From UBA1227 sp045599345 (lineage in GTDB: Bacteria; Bacillota; Clostridia; Oscillospirales; Acutalibacteraceae): DNA of 64,000 nucleotides. The position numbers and the translations under genes were made by a program. Below, piece by piece: positions 25,731 to 34,618 of this stretch (position 1 is the stretch's first letter; each line of letters opens with the position of its first letter). The notes below the pieces were generated by a model, which worked only from the letters and a program-made list of their open reading frames with translations, was not told where the DNA came from and ran no database searches. The stretch covers positions 8,989-72,988 of the forward strand of contig JAZRVV010000019.1 in assembly GCA_045599345.1 (NCBI GenBank), given 5' to 3'.

Positions 25731-26810
25731 GTGGCAGATATTCAAAAGCAAAACGAGATAAAGGTTAAAACTAAACTTCTTGATGAAAACGGCTATGTTT
25801 TAGAGCCAGGTTGGGCAAGACATAACAGCCTCATTGAGTACAACCGTGATGCAATTAGTGCACACCCTCTTAGAATCAAGGAATGGGACTTCTATGAGGT
25901 TTCAAATGACAGATACATGATGCAGTTCACTATTGCTAATATATCAATGGCAGAGGCAGGATGCATTACTGTTACAGATATGAAAACAGGACTTCCTGTT
26001 TTCTGTGCAGCAATGGCTCACATCTATACAGTAAATCGTTTCCCAATGCCTCGTCAGAGCGACCAGCCATTCGTAGTAGACAGAAACTATGGATATTTCA
26101 AGATGCACGAGTCATACGACGGCAAGTCTCGTCATCTCTCGGCAAAGGGTATTGCTATTTGGCCAACAGGTCTTCCATTCACACTTGAGATGGACCTCGC
26201 TGTACCAGAGGGACAGGAGTCAATCTCTATCTCTATTCCATGGAAAAAGAAGGATGCTAAGGGTTCTAAGAAGATGAAAGACCACTTCTTCTTTACAAAC
26301 AAAGAGAACTGTATGCCAGCAACTGGTTTCTTAAAGATCGGACCAAAGAAGCTCAAATTCTCAAAGGAAAACAACAGTTTTGGCGTACTCGACTGGGGCC
26401 GTGGAGTTTGGGCCCACAACATCCGCTGGATTTGGGGCAATGGATCGACCTATATCAACGACAAACTTTTCGGTTTTGAAATCACATTTGGATTTGGTGA
26501 TGACAGCGATGCTACAGAGACTTGCCTCTTCTATGATGGCGTTGCTCACAAGCTTGGTAAGGTAACGGTTGATTACGACCACAAGCATCCAAAATCAAGA
26601 CCATGGGTATTCCATGAGGAGAATGGTCGTTTCGAGCTCACAATGGACCCATTCTTTAACTCACACATCGGTATTGATATCGGTATTGTTGGTGCTCATA
26701 CAGATCAGTGCACAGGCCTCTGGAATGGTACTGTAACACTTGACGATGGCACCGTTTTAGAGATTAAGGATATGCAGGCATTCTGTGAGCAAGTTCACAG
26801 TAAATGGTAG
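25731..26810 (+). CDS. DUF2804 domain protein
   Basis: A 359-residue protein of the DUF2804 family, starting at GTG, 7 nt after AGGAGG. Tryptophan-rich stretches such as FGVLDWGRGVW and NIRWIWGNGS are typical of the family. The function is unknown; the fold is predicted to be beta-rich and a lipid- or small-molecule-binding role has been guessed for relatives. There is no signal peptide or membrane segment. A lipoprotein gene follows after 66 nt. Confidence 0.92.
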   Translation: MADIQKQNEIKVKTKLLDENGYVLEPGWARHNSLIEYNRDAISAHPLRIKEWDFYEVSNDRYMMQFTIANISMAEAGCITVTDMKTGLPVFCAAMAHIYTVNRFPMPRQSDQPFVVDRNYGYFKMHESYDGKSRHLSAKGIAIWPTGLPFTLEMDLAVPEGQESISISIPWKKKDAKGSKKMKDHFFFTNKENCMPATGFLKIGPKKLKFSKENNSFGVLDWGRGVWAHNIRWIWGNGSTYINDKLFGFEITFGFGDDSDATETCLFYDGVAHKLGKVTVDYDHKHPKSRPWVFHEENGRFELTMDPFFNSHIGIDIGIVGAHTDQCTGLWNGTVTLDDGTVLEIKDMQAFCEQVHSKW

Positions 26811-26876
26811 GAGAATTCATTGACTTTAAAATGGGGTTATGGTAACATACATAGGTAATTTTGAGGAGGTCTCACT

Positions 26877-27692
26877 ATGAAGAGAATTATCGCACTTTTA
26901 CTCGTTCTCGTTATGGCGTTAACACTTTGTGCATGTCATAAAAATGAGGACCCAACCCTTGAGCCTGATTACAAGGATGGACAGGGTTCTAGCAGCAACC
27001 TTGACCTTTCAGCATTTGAGGGTAAACTTTTAAAGCCATACGTTGAACTTATTGCATCTGGTAACTACTATTTCAAGATTTCTTCTGCTGAAGGCGGAGA
27101 AGAGGAAATGTTCACACAGATTGGTAAAGATAAGATGATTTCTATCAAGAACCAGGGCTACGACTTCATCAAGAAGGGCGACGGCACACTCTACTGTGTA
27201 ACAGGAAGCCAGTATGTTGAACTTAATACCAAGAACCTTTCAGTAGTATCTGCTGAAACAGCACAGCTCGTTGACAGCCTTAAGCTAGTCTTTGATCAGT
27301 CAGAGAAACTTGTTTCTGATATGGTTACAATGACTCCAACAGACAAGGCAAGCTCACTTTCTGTTAAGGATTATAAGCACGAGGAATATGTTGATAAGTG
27401 GGGTACTCTCTACAGCTTCTTCTTTGATAGCAGCAATGTACTTGTTGCCTATGCAAGAATAGAGAGTGAGACAAATTACGCTATTACAATAGTTGAATTT
27501 GGTACTCCATCACCTAATACAATTAGCAACATCTTCCTCAACTATACACAGGTTGATGCTGGTGACGTTTCAACACAGCAGCAGACAACAACTACAACAC
27601 AGGCGCCTACAACAACTACAACACAGGCACCTAAGCAGCAGACACCTGCTCCTGCAGCACAGCAGCCAGCAGCTCCTGCAACAGTAGGCTAA
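26877..27692 (+). CDS. Lipoprotein of unknown function with Thr/Gln/Pro tail
   Basis: A 271-residue lipoprotein: signal peptide with lipobox LCAC at residues ~17-20, then a soluble domain (about 45-225) resembling a small LolA/LppX-like beta structure only in general appearance, then a low-complexity tail of TTTTQAPTTTT- and PAAQQPAAP-like units. GAGGAGG lies ahead of the ATG. The mature N-terminus (HKNEDPTLEPD) shares its pattern with the transglutaminase lipoprotein at 19617. Function unknown. Confidence 0.8.
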   Translation: MKRIIALLLVLVMALTLCACHKNEDPTLEPDYKDGQGSSSNLDLSAFEGKLLKPYVELIASGNYYFKISSAEGGEEEMFTQIGKDKMISIKNQGYDFIKKGDGTLYCVTGSQYVELNTKNLSVVSAETAQLVDSLKLVFDQSEKLVSDMVTMTPTDKASSLSVKDYKHEEYVDKWGTLYSFFFDSSNVLVAYARIESETNYAITIVEFGTPSPNTISNIFLNYTQVDAGDVSTQQQTTTTTQAPTTTTTQAPKQQTPAPAAQQPAAPATVG

Positions 27693-27703
27693 TGGACTTA
27701 AAT

Positions 27704-27725
27704 GAGCACCTCTTTTGAGGTGCTC
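27704..27725 (+). terminator. Hairpin between lipoprotein gene and dut
   Basis: GAGCACCTC and GAGGTGCTC form a perfect 9-bp stem around TTTT. No T-run follows, so it is a weak terminator or a processing site; dut starts 26 nt later. Confidence 0.5.
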
Positions 27726-27751
27726 TAACTATATCTGGAGGTCAAAAACGT

Positions 27752-28183
27752 ATGGATGTCAAGGTAAAATACTTTACAGACAAGATTGAAAAGCTCTGCT
27801 ACATAGATGGCAAGTCGGATTGGATCGACTTGCGTGCCGCAGAGGACGTAGTAATGAAGGCGGGCGAGTGGCGCCTCATTCCACTCGGAATTGCCATTGA
27901 ATTGCCAGAAGGATATGAGGCGCACGTAGTGCCACGCTCATCGACATACAAGAACTTTGGCGTAATTCAGACCAATTCAATGGGTGTCATTGATGCGTCA
28001 TACTGCGGCGACGACGACCAGTGGTTCTGGCCGGCATATGCACTCCGTGACACGGAAATCCATGTCAATGACCGCATCTGCCAGTTCCGTATAATGGAAA
28101 ACCAGCCACACATCGATTTTTGTGAGGTAGACCACCTCGATGGGGAAAATCGAGGAGGCTTTGGGTCGACAGGCAAGAGCTAA
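27752..28183 (+). CDS. dut: dUTP diphosphatase
   Basis: A 143-residue trimeric dUTPase, which turns dUTP into dUMP and keeps uracil out of DNA. All five motifs are visible: DLRAA, PRSSTYKN, GVIDASYCGD, RICQFRI and the C-terminal RGGFGSTG arm. TGGAGGT lies ahead of the ATG. The motif III region is slightly extended (GDDDQWFWPAY), as in some Firmicutes and phage enzymes. Nothing suggests loss of activity. Confidence 0.93.
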   Translation: MDVKVKYFTDKIEKLCYIDGKSDWIDLRAAEDVVMKAGEWRLIPLGIAIELPEGYEAHVVPRSSTYKNFGVIQTNSMGVIDASYCGDDDQWFWPAYALRDTEIHVNDRICQFRIMENQPHIDFCEVDHLDGENRGGFGSTGKS

Positions 28184-28265
28184 AAAAGAGTTGTCTTTCG
28201 CACTTTAATGTGCTAATATACTAATACAATTAAAAAGTATTAATCATAACTATTTTTTTATGAGT

Positions 28266-28292
28266 AGTCGTGATAGTATCACGACTTTTTTT
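28266..28292 (+). terminator. Terminator or attenuator ahead of nhaC
   Basis: AGTCGTGAT and ATCACGACT form a perfect 9-bp stem around AGT, followed by TTTTTTT. It lies 31 nt before the NhaC start, so any promoter for that gene must be upstream of it or read through it. Confidence 0.85.
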
Positions 28293-28323
28293 ATTGGAAA
28301 ATTTTTGAAAAGGAGTTTTCGAA

Positions 28324-29970
28324 ATGGAAAACAAAAAGAAGATTTCCGGTACAGCGATAGGCGCAATTGCGTTCGTAATTCTCTTTATCGTTATCTGCTC
28401 ATTTACCGGAAGCATTTTAAGCGCTGGTGGCACACTTTGGGCACTCCTTCCACCAGTATTCGCAATTTGCCTTGCACTTATTACAAAGGAAGCTTATTCA
28501 TCACTCTTCCTTGGTACAGTACTTGGCGGTTTGCTTGCTGCACACTTTAACCCAATTGGCACAGTAAACTTCCTTACAGTTGAAGGTGTAACAGAGGCTG
28601 TTTCAGGTAACGCTGGTATCTTTGCATTCCTCGTTATCCTTGGCATCATCGTTGCCCTCCTCAACAAGTCAGGCGGTTCTGCTGCTTTCGGACGTTGGGC
28701 ACAGACACATATCAAGTCACGTGCAGGCGCAGCACTCGCAACTTTCGCACTTGGCGTACTCATCTTTATCGATGACTACTTCAACTGCCTCACAGTTGGT
28801 TCAGTTATGCGCCCTGTAACAGATTCTAAGAAGATCTCTCGTGCAAAGCTTGCTTACCTCATCGATGCAACAGCAGCACCTATTTGTATGATAGCTCCTA
28901 TCTCTTCTTGGGCTGCTGCAGTTTCAGGTTATGCTCCAGATGGTCAGGGCCTCCAGCTCTTCATCTCAGCTATCCCTTATAACTACTACTCACTTCTCAC
29001 ACTCGTTTTCGTTATCGCTCTTTCAATCATGAGCTTTGACTATGGTTCAATGGCTCTTCATGAGAAGAATGCATTTGAAAACGACGACCTCTTCACAACA
29101 GGCGCTTTTGAGGGTGAAAAGGAAGTAGAAGCAAATCCAAAGGGCAAGGTTATCGACCTCGTTCTTCCTATTATTGTACTCATCGCTCTTTCAGTATTCT
29201 CACTCATCTATGTTGGCCAGTGCATGGTTGGCGATGATTGGATCTTTACTCCAGCAGAGCGTATGGCTGATATGGGATTCATCGATGCATTCTCAAACAC
29301 AGATGCTACAATCGGTCTTCCTTGGGCTGCTTTTGTTGCACTTGTATTTACAGTAATTTACCTTATTGCAAGAAGAGTTATCACATTCAAAGAGGCTATG
29401 GAATGCGTTCCACAGGGCTTCATTGCAATGGTTCCACCAATCCTTATCTTGACACTTGCAACATCACTTAAGAACATGACAGGTCTCTTGGGTGCTGCTG
29501 ACTATGTTGGTGGTCTCGTTGAGGGTTCAGCTGGTCTCTTCCAGTCATTCCTTCCAGCAATCATCTTTGTTATTGCTTGTCTCCTTGCATTCTCAACAGG
29601 TACATCATGGGGTACATTCGGTATCCTCATCCCAATCGTTACAGCTATCTTCCCAGTAGGTTCAACACTTGGTACAATCTGTATCTCTGCTTGCCTTGCT
29701 GGTGCTGTTTGCGGTGATCACTGCTCACCAATCTCTGATACAACAATCATGTCATCAGCTGGTGCTCAGTCTAACCACTTAAATCACGTATCAACTCAGC
29801 TTCCATATGCAATCACAGTAGCAGCTATTTCATTTGTAATGTTTATCATTGCTGGTTTCGTTCAGAACGCTGTTATCTGCCTTGCAATTGGTATTGTAGC
29901 TACAATTGCTGTACTCTTCGCTATCAAGAAGTTTGGCAAGAAAGTATACGTTGCAAAGAAAGCAAAATAA
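28324..29970 (+). CDS. Na+/H+ antiporter NhaC family protein
   Basis: A 548-residue multipass membrane protein of the NhaC family, with about twelve to thirteen helices. Conserved segments include IDDYFNCLTVGSVMRP with charged residues in the membrane, FSTGTSWGTFGILIPI and GDHCSPISDTTIMSSAGA. It should exchange sodium (or an organic acid with sodium) for protons; family members also include malate/lactate antiporters, so the substrate is not certain. AAAAGGAG precedes the ATG and an attenuator-like hairpin lies in its leader. Confidence 0.9.
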   Translation: MENKKKISGTAIGAIAFVILFIVICSFTGSILSAGGTLWALLPPVFAICLALITKEAYSSLFLGTVLGGLLAAHFNPIGTVNFLTVEGVTEAVSGNAGIFAFLVILGIIVALLNKSGGSAAFGRWAQTHIKSRAGAALATFALGVLIFIDDYFNCLTVGSVMRPVTDSKKISRAKLAYLIDATAAPICMIAPISSWAAAVSGYAPDGQGLQLFISAIPYNYYSLLTLVFVIALSIMSFDYGSMALHEKNAFENDDLFTTGAFEGEKEVEANPKGKVIDLVLPIIVLIALSVFSLIYVGQCMVGDDWIFTPAERMADMGFIDAFSNTDATIGLPWAAFVALVFTVIYLIARRVITFKEAMECVPQGFIAMVPPILILTLATSLKNMTGLLGAADYVGGLVEGSAGLFQSFLPAIIFVIACLLAFSTGTSWGTFGILIPIVTAIFPVGSTLGTICISACLAGAVCGDHCSPISDTTIMSSAGAQSNHLNHVSTQLPYAITVAAISFVMFIIAGFVQNAVICLAIGIVATIAVLFAIKKFGKKVYVAKKAK

Positions 29971-29983
29971 TTTAGAAAAACAC

Positions 29984-30017
29984 AAGACCCGAGTCGTTTG
30001 ACTCGGGTCTTATTTTT
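29984..30017. terminator. Bidirectional terminator between nhaC and the U32 gene
   Basis: AAGACCCGAGTC and GACTCGGGTCTT form a 12-bp stem around GTTT, with ATTTTTTA on the plus side and GTGTTTTTC on the minus side. Confidence 0.9.
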
Positions 30018-32233
30018 TATTCAACACCTCTAAAGTAGAGGCCTCTTGTAAACTCAGCCTTAGGCTCGGATGAATTCTTGTATGCGTTTATTATTGCTTG
30101 TACTTTGTCCTTGCTCTCAACTGAGAAGTAGAGAATTTGGAAGTCGACGTTTTTGAGTTCGTCCTGCCTGTCGGCAAGGTAAATAGGGCGGGAGTTTAGG
30201 AGTTCACTTGCATTGCTACCGTTTGGCTTGCAAGTGACTGGAAAACGGATGCCCTTGCGGTCGACAAGGTAAAGGCTGCTGTTGCAGGATTTACAGTTGC
30301 GACCGTTCTTTATTGGGCAGTTTCGTGTGAGCATGAGCGGTATCTGGCCAAATGTGACAATGCCACGTGGCAAGGTGCCACGGAGCTTGTTGATGGCCGA
30401 TAGCTCAAGCTCGGTTGAAACGGCCACGGAATGAATGCCAAGGTCCTGGTATTCACGAAGTGTAAAGCTGTTGAATGCGTTGAGCGTTGGGGCACCCATT
30501 ACGATGAGACCTGCGCTCTTTGCAATGAGCACAGCATCGAGTGTGCTACAAAAGGCAAAGCGAACGCCTATTTTCTTGGCGTCCTTAAGTTTTGCCCTAA
30601 TCTCGCGCTGACTTCCGTATATTGCGCGAGGTAGCTCAACGCCAATAGGAATACCAAGCTTTTTAAGCTTTGAATATTTGTCCTCGGTTGTATATAGTGG
30701 GACAATTATTGAAGTGATTCTTGGCGAGTTGGTGTCTTTTACTATTTCTGCAAAATTATCTGGAATTTGATCGGTTGATGAGAAACGAATAACAAGGTTT
30801 GGAAGGGTGGCAGTGCCATCCTTTTTCCATGTGACACCGTGTGCGCCAAGTTCTAGAAGTTCTGTGTTGATATAGTCCTCTATTGGCATCTTGTACTCAT
30901 CAAAGAGTGTATCCTTTTTGTATCCTCCTGCAAGCTTCATCTCAAGAGAATCAAGTGCCAAGCGACGGATGCTGTTAATTTCAGATATTGGTATATTTAC
31001 ATTTTCATCAAGTTTGATATCGGTGGTCACTACCTTGAAAGGTGTGCCACCAGTCTTGTGAAGTTGATCACGAATCTTTGATGCCTCTGTTGCGTGATTC
31101 TGCGCCTTTTGTACCTTGTATTCTGAGGTTACAAAGGTGTTGATGCGTCCAGTTGATACACTGGCAAGGAGAGGCTTTTTAAGCTCTGCTGTGAGGGACA
31201 TGGAGACAGGGATGACCTGTGGCTCCTTGTCATAGAGCCTAGCAAGTTCATGGAGAACTGGTCCTGCTGCGACTACGTCTTCTTTCTGCCTTGTGCCAAA
31301 CATTGCACGACCACGGTTGTTGGTGTAGTAACCATCAGTAAAGCCAGAGCGTGAGAATACTGCACGAAGTTGTTCCTTAAGGTGTGCCTCGTTTGCTGTC
31401 TGGATACCGCTGTAATCCACTTCACCTGGAGTGTTCTTAAACTCTTGACCTTTTTGGTAGCGCCTTACAACAGCGTTGCAGGCTGATACAGCGGCCGCAA
31501 CATATTCTGGGCGTTTCATACGACCCTCAATCTTGAATGAGTCTATGCCAAGGTCAATGAGTTCTGGGAGATGGTCGATGAGGGAGAGGTCCTTGAGCGA
31601 TAAATCAAAGCCTGTGCCACCGGCCGCTTCAAATGCTAGCCTGCATGGCTGGGCACAGAGGCCTCTGTTGCCTGAGCGACCGCCAAGCATACCAGAGAGG
31701 TAGCACTGACCAGAAACGCACATGCAAAGAGCACCATGTATAAAGAGCTCGAGCTCCATACTGGTGTTTTCTCTGATAGTCTTTATTTCTTCAAACGTGA
31801 GCTCCCTTGGGAGAACGGCACGTTTGAAGCCAAGCGCCTCAAGCTGCTTAAAGCCTTCGACGTTCATCACACTCATCTGGGTAGAGGCGTGGAGTGGCAT
31901 GTTTGGTGCCACTTCACGGATTAGGCGAGCAAGGCCTAAATCCTGAATAATAAGTGCGTCTACACCAATGGCGCAGACGCACGATACGAGCTCTAGTGCA
32001 GATGAGATTTCGGCGTCACTAATTAGGGTGTTGAGTGTCAGGTATACCTTTATACCACGGACGTGGCAGTAGTCGACTGCCTTTTTAAGCTCGTCCTCGG
32101 TGAAGTTCTCTGCATGACGTCTTGCATTAAAGTCGCCAGCGCCGAGATATACCGCATTTGCACCCGTACGAGCAGCTGCGACAAGGGCGTCGCTACTGCC
32201 ACATGGAGCCAAAATTTCAACTGGTTTTGTCAT
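30017..32233 (-). CDS. U32 family peptidase-like protein with DUF3656 region
   Basis: A 738-residue protein. The first ~300 residues are the U32 domain, carrying the signature ELFIHGALCMCVSGQCYLS followed by NRGLCAQPCR. The rest includes a collagenase-like linker domain and a second, circular U32-like region containing NCPIKNGRNCKSC. Although called peptidases, several U32 proteins are radical-independent RNA hydroxylases (RlhA, TrhP) that use prephenate-dependent chemistry, so a 23S rRNA or tRNA hydroxylation role is possible. It follows zapA with only 6 nt and no clear ribosome binding site, a conserved clostridial arrangement. Confidence 0.9.
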   Translation of the reverse strand: MTKPVEILAPCGSSDALVAAARTGANAVYLGAGDFNARRHAENFTEDELKKAVDYCHVRGIKVYLTLNTLISDAEISSALELVSCVCAIGVDALIIQDLGLARLIREVAPNMPLHASTQMSVMNVEGFKQLEALGFKRAVLPRELTFEEIKTIRENTSMELELFIHGALCMCVSGQCYLSGMLGGRSGNRGLCAQPCRLAFEAAGGTGFDLSLKDLSLIDHLPELIDLGIDSFKIEGRMKRPEYVAAAVSACNAVVRRYQKGQEFKNTPGEVDYSGIQTANEAHLKEQLRAVFSRSGFTDGYYTNNRGRAMFGTRQKEDVVAAGPVLHELARLYDKEPQVIPVSMSLTAELKKPLLASVSTGRINTFVTSEYKVQKAQNHATEASKIRDQLHKTGGTPFKVVTTDIKLDENVNIPISEINSIRRLALDSLEMKLAGGYKKDTLFDEYKMPIEDYINTELLELGAHGVTWKKDGTATLPNLVIRFSSTDQIPDNFAEIVKDTNSPRITSIIVPLYTTEDKYSKLKKLGIPIGVELPRAIYGSQREIRAKLKDAKKIGVRFAFCSTLDAVLIAKSAGLIVMGAPTLNAFNSFTLREYQDLGIHSVAVSTELELSAINKLRGTLPRGIVTFGQIPLMLTRNCPIKNGRNCKSCNSSLYLVDRKGIRFPVTCKPNGSNASELLNSRPIYLADRQDELKNVDFQILYFSVESKDKVQAIINAYKNSSEPKAEFTRGLYFRGVE

Positions 32234-32239
32234 ATGAAA

Positions 32240-32593
32240 TTAGAATGATTTCATTGAGCCACTGCGAAGTGACTGAATTTCCTTGTTGAGGCGTTCAACG
32301 TCGCGCTTTGCAACTTCTGCTTCCATCTTGTAACGAGCAGAATCCTCAAGGTATTCCTTGATCTGAGCACGAAGGTTGTCAGCTGTGTCAGTTGCCTTCT
32401 TTGCTGTGTCAGCATAATCAAGAGATGCAAGGATAGCAGCCTGTGTGATTGAAAGGCGGCTGTTGTCGTGAACAATCTTGGAAAGAGTTTCATCAAGATT
32501 GTTTGCAAGCTCTAATACGTACTTTGGATCGTCTTCTGTTGTGATGTAGTAATCGCTGCCACAGATAGAAACCTTTACTTTGTTCTTTTCCAT
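32240..32593 (-). CDS. zapA: Cell division protein ZapA
   Basis: A 117-residue ZapA: an N-terminal alpha/beta domain (KVKVSICGSDYYITTEDDP) and a long C-terminal coiled coil (about residues 60-112). It bundles FtsZ filaments at the division site. GAGG lies ahead of the ATG on the minus strand. It is coupled to the U32 gene. Confidence 0.9.
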   Translation of the reverse strand: MEKNKVKVSICGSDYYITTEDDPKYVLELANNLDETLSKIVHDNSRLSITQAAILASLDYADTAKKATDTADNLRAQIKEYLEDSARYKMEAEVAKRDVERLNKEIQSLRSGSMKSF

Positions 32594-32667
32594 ATCTTAA
32601 ACCTCACTAAAATTAATCAATATAACTATTAAGAAGAGTATATCATAAGGGGCATCGAATATAAAGA

Positions 32668-34599
32668 TTAAATTTTGGAACCCCTTCTGTAATTTTTGAG
32701 TATAACTGGTACATTCTCTAAGAGAACGTAACCGCAAGCTGGGAGCCTTACAAGGTCGCCTTGAACGAGTACTCCATCGCTTTGAAGGATTACTTCTGCA
32801 TCCGTTACTGTCGATGGAAGGGTGTAGTTGATAGCGTCGTCTCCACGGTTTACGAGTACAATAATGGAGTAGCTCTTGCCGTATTCGTCAGTCTTGCGGC
32901 GCTCGAAACATACTACGCCGTCGGCAGCGGAGATTGGCACAAAGTCTGCGTCACGAAATACATATGACTTGTGCTGCCTTACTTCGCCGAGTTCCTTGTA
33001 GAAGGCGAGCAAATCCTCGTCAATGTCATACCAAGGAAGGCCTTGACGGTTGAATGGATCGCGACCGCCCTCCATACCGACCTCGTCTCCATAATAGATG
33101 GATGGGAAGCCAGGCAAGGTGTACTGCAAAACGGTTGCAACCCTAAGGAGCGCCAGAGCGTGCTCACGCTCTGAGTCATCAAGCTTTAGCTTTGCTTGAG
33201 ATTCGCGTGGCATGTTCTCGCAGTTGTATCCAGCAAGTAGTGTCAAGATACGCTCGGTATCGTGAGTGCCAAGTGGGTTCATCAGAGAATCAACTATTTG
33301 CTTTGGATAGTTCTCTGTGATAGTTAAAATCTGTTCAAAGAAGTTCTCGGCGTTGTCGCGTGCGACAAAGTCAATGATAGCGTTCCTAAATGGATAGTTC
33401 ATTACGCTATCGAGCTCAGAGCCGAGAAGGTATTTACGGCGTACGCCGTAAGAGGTCTTGTTTGATGCATCCTCCCAAACCTCACCAAGGAGCAAAGCCT
33501 CAGGTTTTACGGCTTTGATCCTTTCCTTTATAGCGGCGATGAATTCATCTGGAAGCTCATCAGCAACGTCAAGCCTCCATCCGTCGGCTCCGAGTAGCAG
33601 CCACTTCTCGATGACGCCACCTTCGCCTGTGATGAATTCAAGGTAGGAAGGTTCTTCCTCAATAATCTCTGGGAGGATTGGAACTCCCCACCAAGATTTG
33701 TAGGAGTCTGGCCAGCTTTCAAACTTGTACCAGGAGTAATATGGTGATTCCTTTGACTGGTATGCGCCAAGTGATGAGTAGTGATCGTACTTGTTGAAGT
33801 AGATGCTGTCATCACCGGTGTGGCTGAATACACCATCAAGGATTATTTTTATGCCATTTTTATGAGCCGCTGTGCAGAGGGAAATAAAGTCATCCTCTTT
33901 GCCAAGGAGTGGGTCAATTGCCATATAGTTTGCTGTATTGTACCTGTGGTTTGAGTGCGCTTCAAAAATTGGGTTTAAGTAAATAATGTCTACGCCCAAA
34001 TCCTTAAGGTATGGGAGTTTCTCCTCAATACCCTTAAGGTCACCACCAAGGTAGTCGTTATTCCAAAGACCTGTCTCTGGGTCCGCTGTATACTGTGGCA
34101 TTGAGCGCCAACGGACAAGCTTTGCATCCATTGGAATAATCTTTTGTGTACCGGAGCCAAAGAACCTATCTGGGAAAATTTGGTACATGATACCGCCTTT
34201 CCATTGGCTCGCAACCTCTTGCTCGCCGGAGTAGACGGTGAGCTGCCACGAATCATCTTTGCCGTCAACATAACCGTTGCTATATTGACCCTTAAAGATG
34301 TTGTGTATGTAGCCACCGGCAGTAAATGTAAAGTGGTACCAGAAAAGACCAACCTCTTTTGGAGTGTAATCAAGTTCCCAGTATACGGAGCCAGCATAGT
34401 GCTCATCTGTGCGATGTAAAGCATATTCCTCTGTCTTTACAGTAGCATCACAAAGGATAACAAACTTAGCCTCGGTGATATCAAGACCGCCGAAGTTTTC
34501 TGGGAGCAAGAGGCGCAGTTTAACAGTTTGGTCCACTGCTATTGCACCATAGATGCTCTTGTAATGTCTGTCTCTGGAATTGTAGATGTGCTCAGGCAT
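32668..34599 (-). CDS. Glycoside hydrolase family 13 alpha-glucan-cleaving enzyme (neopullulanase/cyclomaltodextrinase type)
   Basis: A 643-residue cytoplasmic GH13 enzyme; the ATG at 34599 is chosen because GGGAGG lies 7 nt upstream. An N-terminal beta domain (about 1-130) precedes the catalytic barrel. Region I DGVFSH (~255-260), nucleophile Asp344 (GWRLDVADE), acid Glu373 (GEVWEDA) and Asp447 (GTHDTER) are all present, so it should be active. There is no signal peptide, so it acts on internal maltodextrins. It follows glgP by 19 nt, which suggests joint glycogen or maltodextrin breakdown. Exact linkage preference is unclear. Confidence 0.93.
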   Translation of the reverse strand: MPEHIYNSRDRHYKSIYGAIAVDQTVKLRLLLPENFGGLDITEAKFVILCDATVKTEEYALHRTDEHYAGSVYWELDYTPKEVGLFWYHFTFTAGGYIHNIFKGQYSNGYVDGKDDSWQLTVYSGEQEVASQWKGGIMYQIFPDRFFGSGTQKIIPMDAKLVRWRSMPQYTADPETGLWNNDYLGGDLKGIEEKLPYLKDLGVDIIYLNPIFEAHSNHRYNTANYMAIDPLLGKEDDFISLCTAAHKNGIKIILDGVFSHTGDDSIYFNKYDHYSSLGAYQSKESPYYSWYKFESWPDSYKSWWGVPILPEIIEEEPSYLEFITGEGGVIEKWLLLGADGWRLDVADELPDEFIAAIKERIKAVKPEALLLGEVWEDASNKTSYGVRRKYLLGSELDSVMNYPFRNAIIDFVARDNAENFFEQILTITENYPKQIVDSLMNPLGTHDTERILTLLAGYNCENMPRESQAKLKLDDSEREHALALLRVATVLQYTLPGFPSIYYGDEVGMEGGRDPFNRQGLPWYDIDEDLLAFYKELGEVRQHKSYVFRDADFVPISAADGVVCFERRKTDEYGKSYSIIVLVNRGDDAINYTLPSTVTDAEVILQSDGVLVQGDLVRLPACGYVLLENVPVILKNYRRGSKI

Positions 34600-34618
34600 A
34601 GGAATGCCTCCCAATCAA

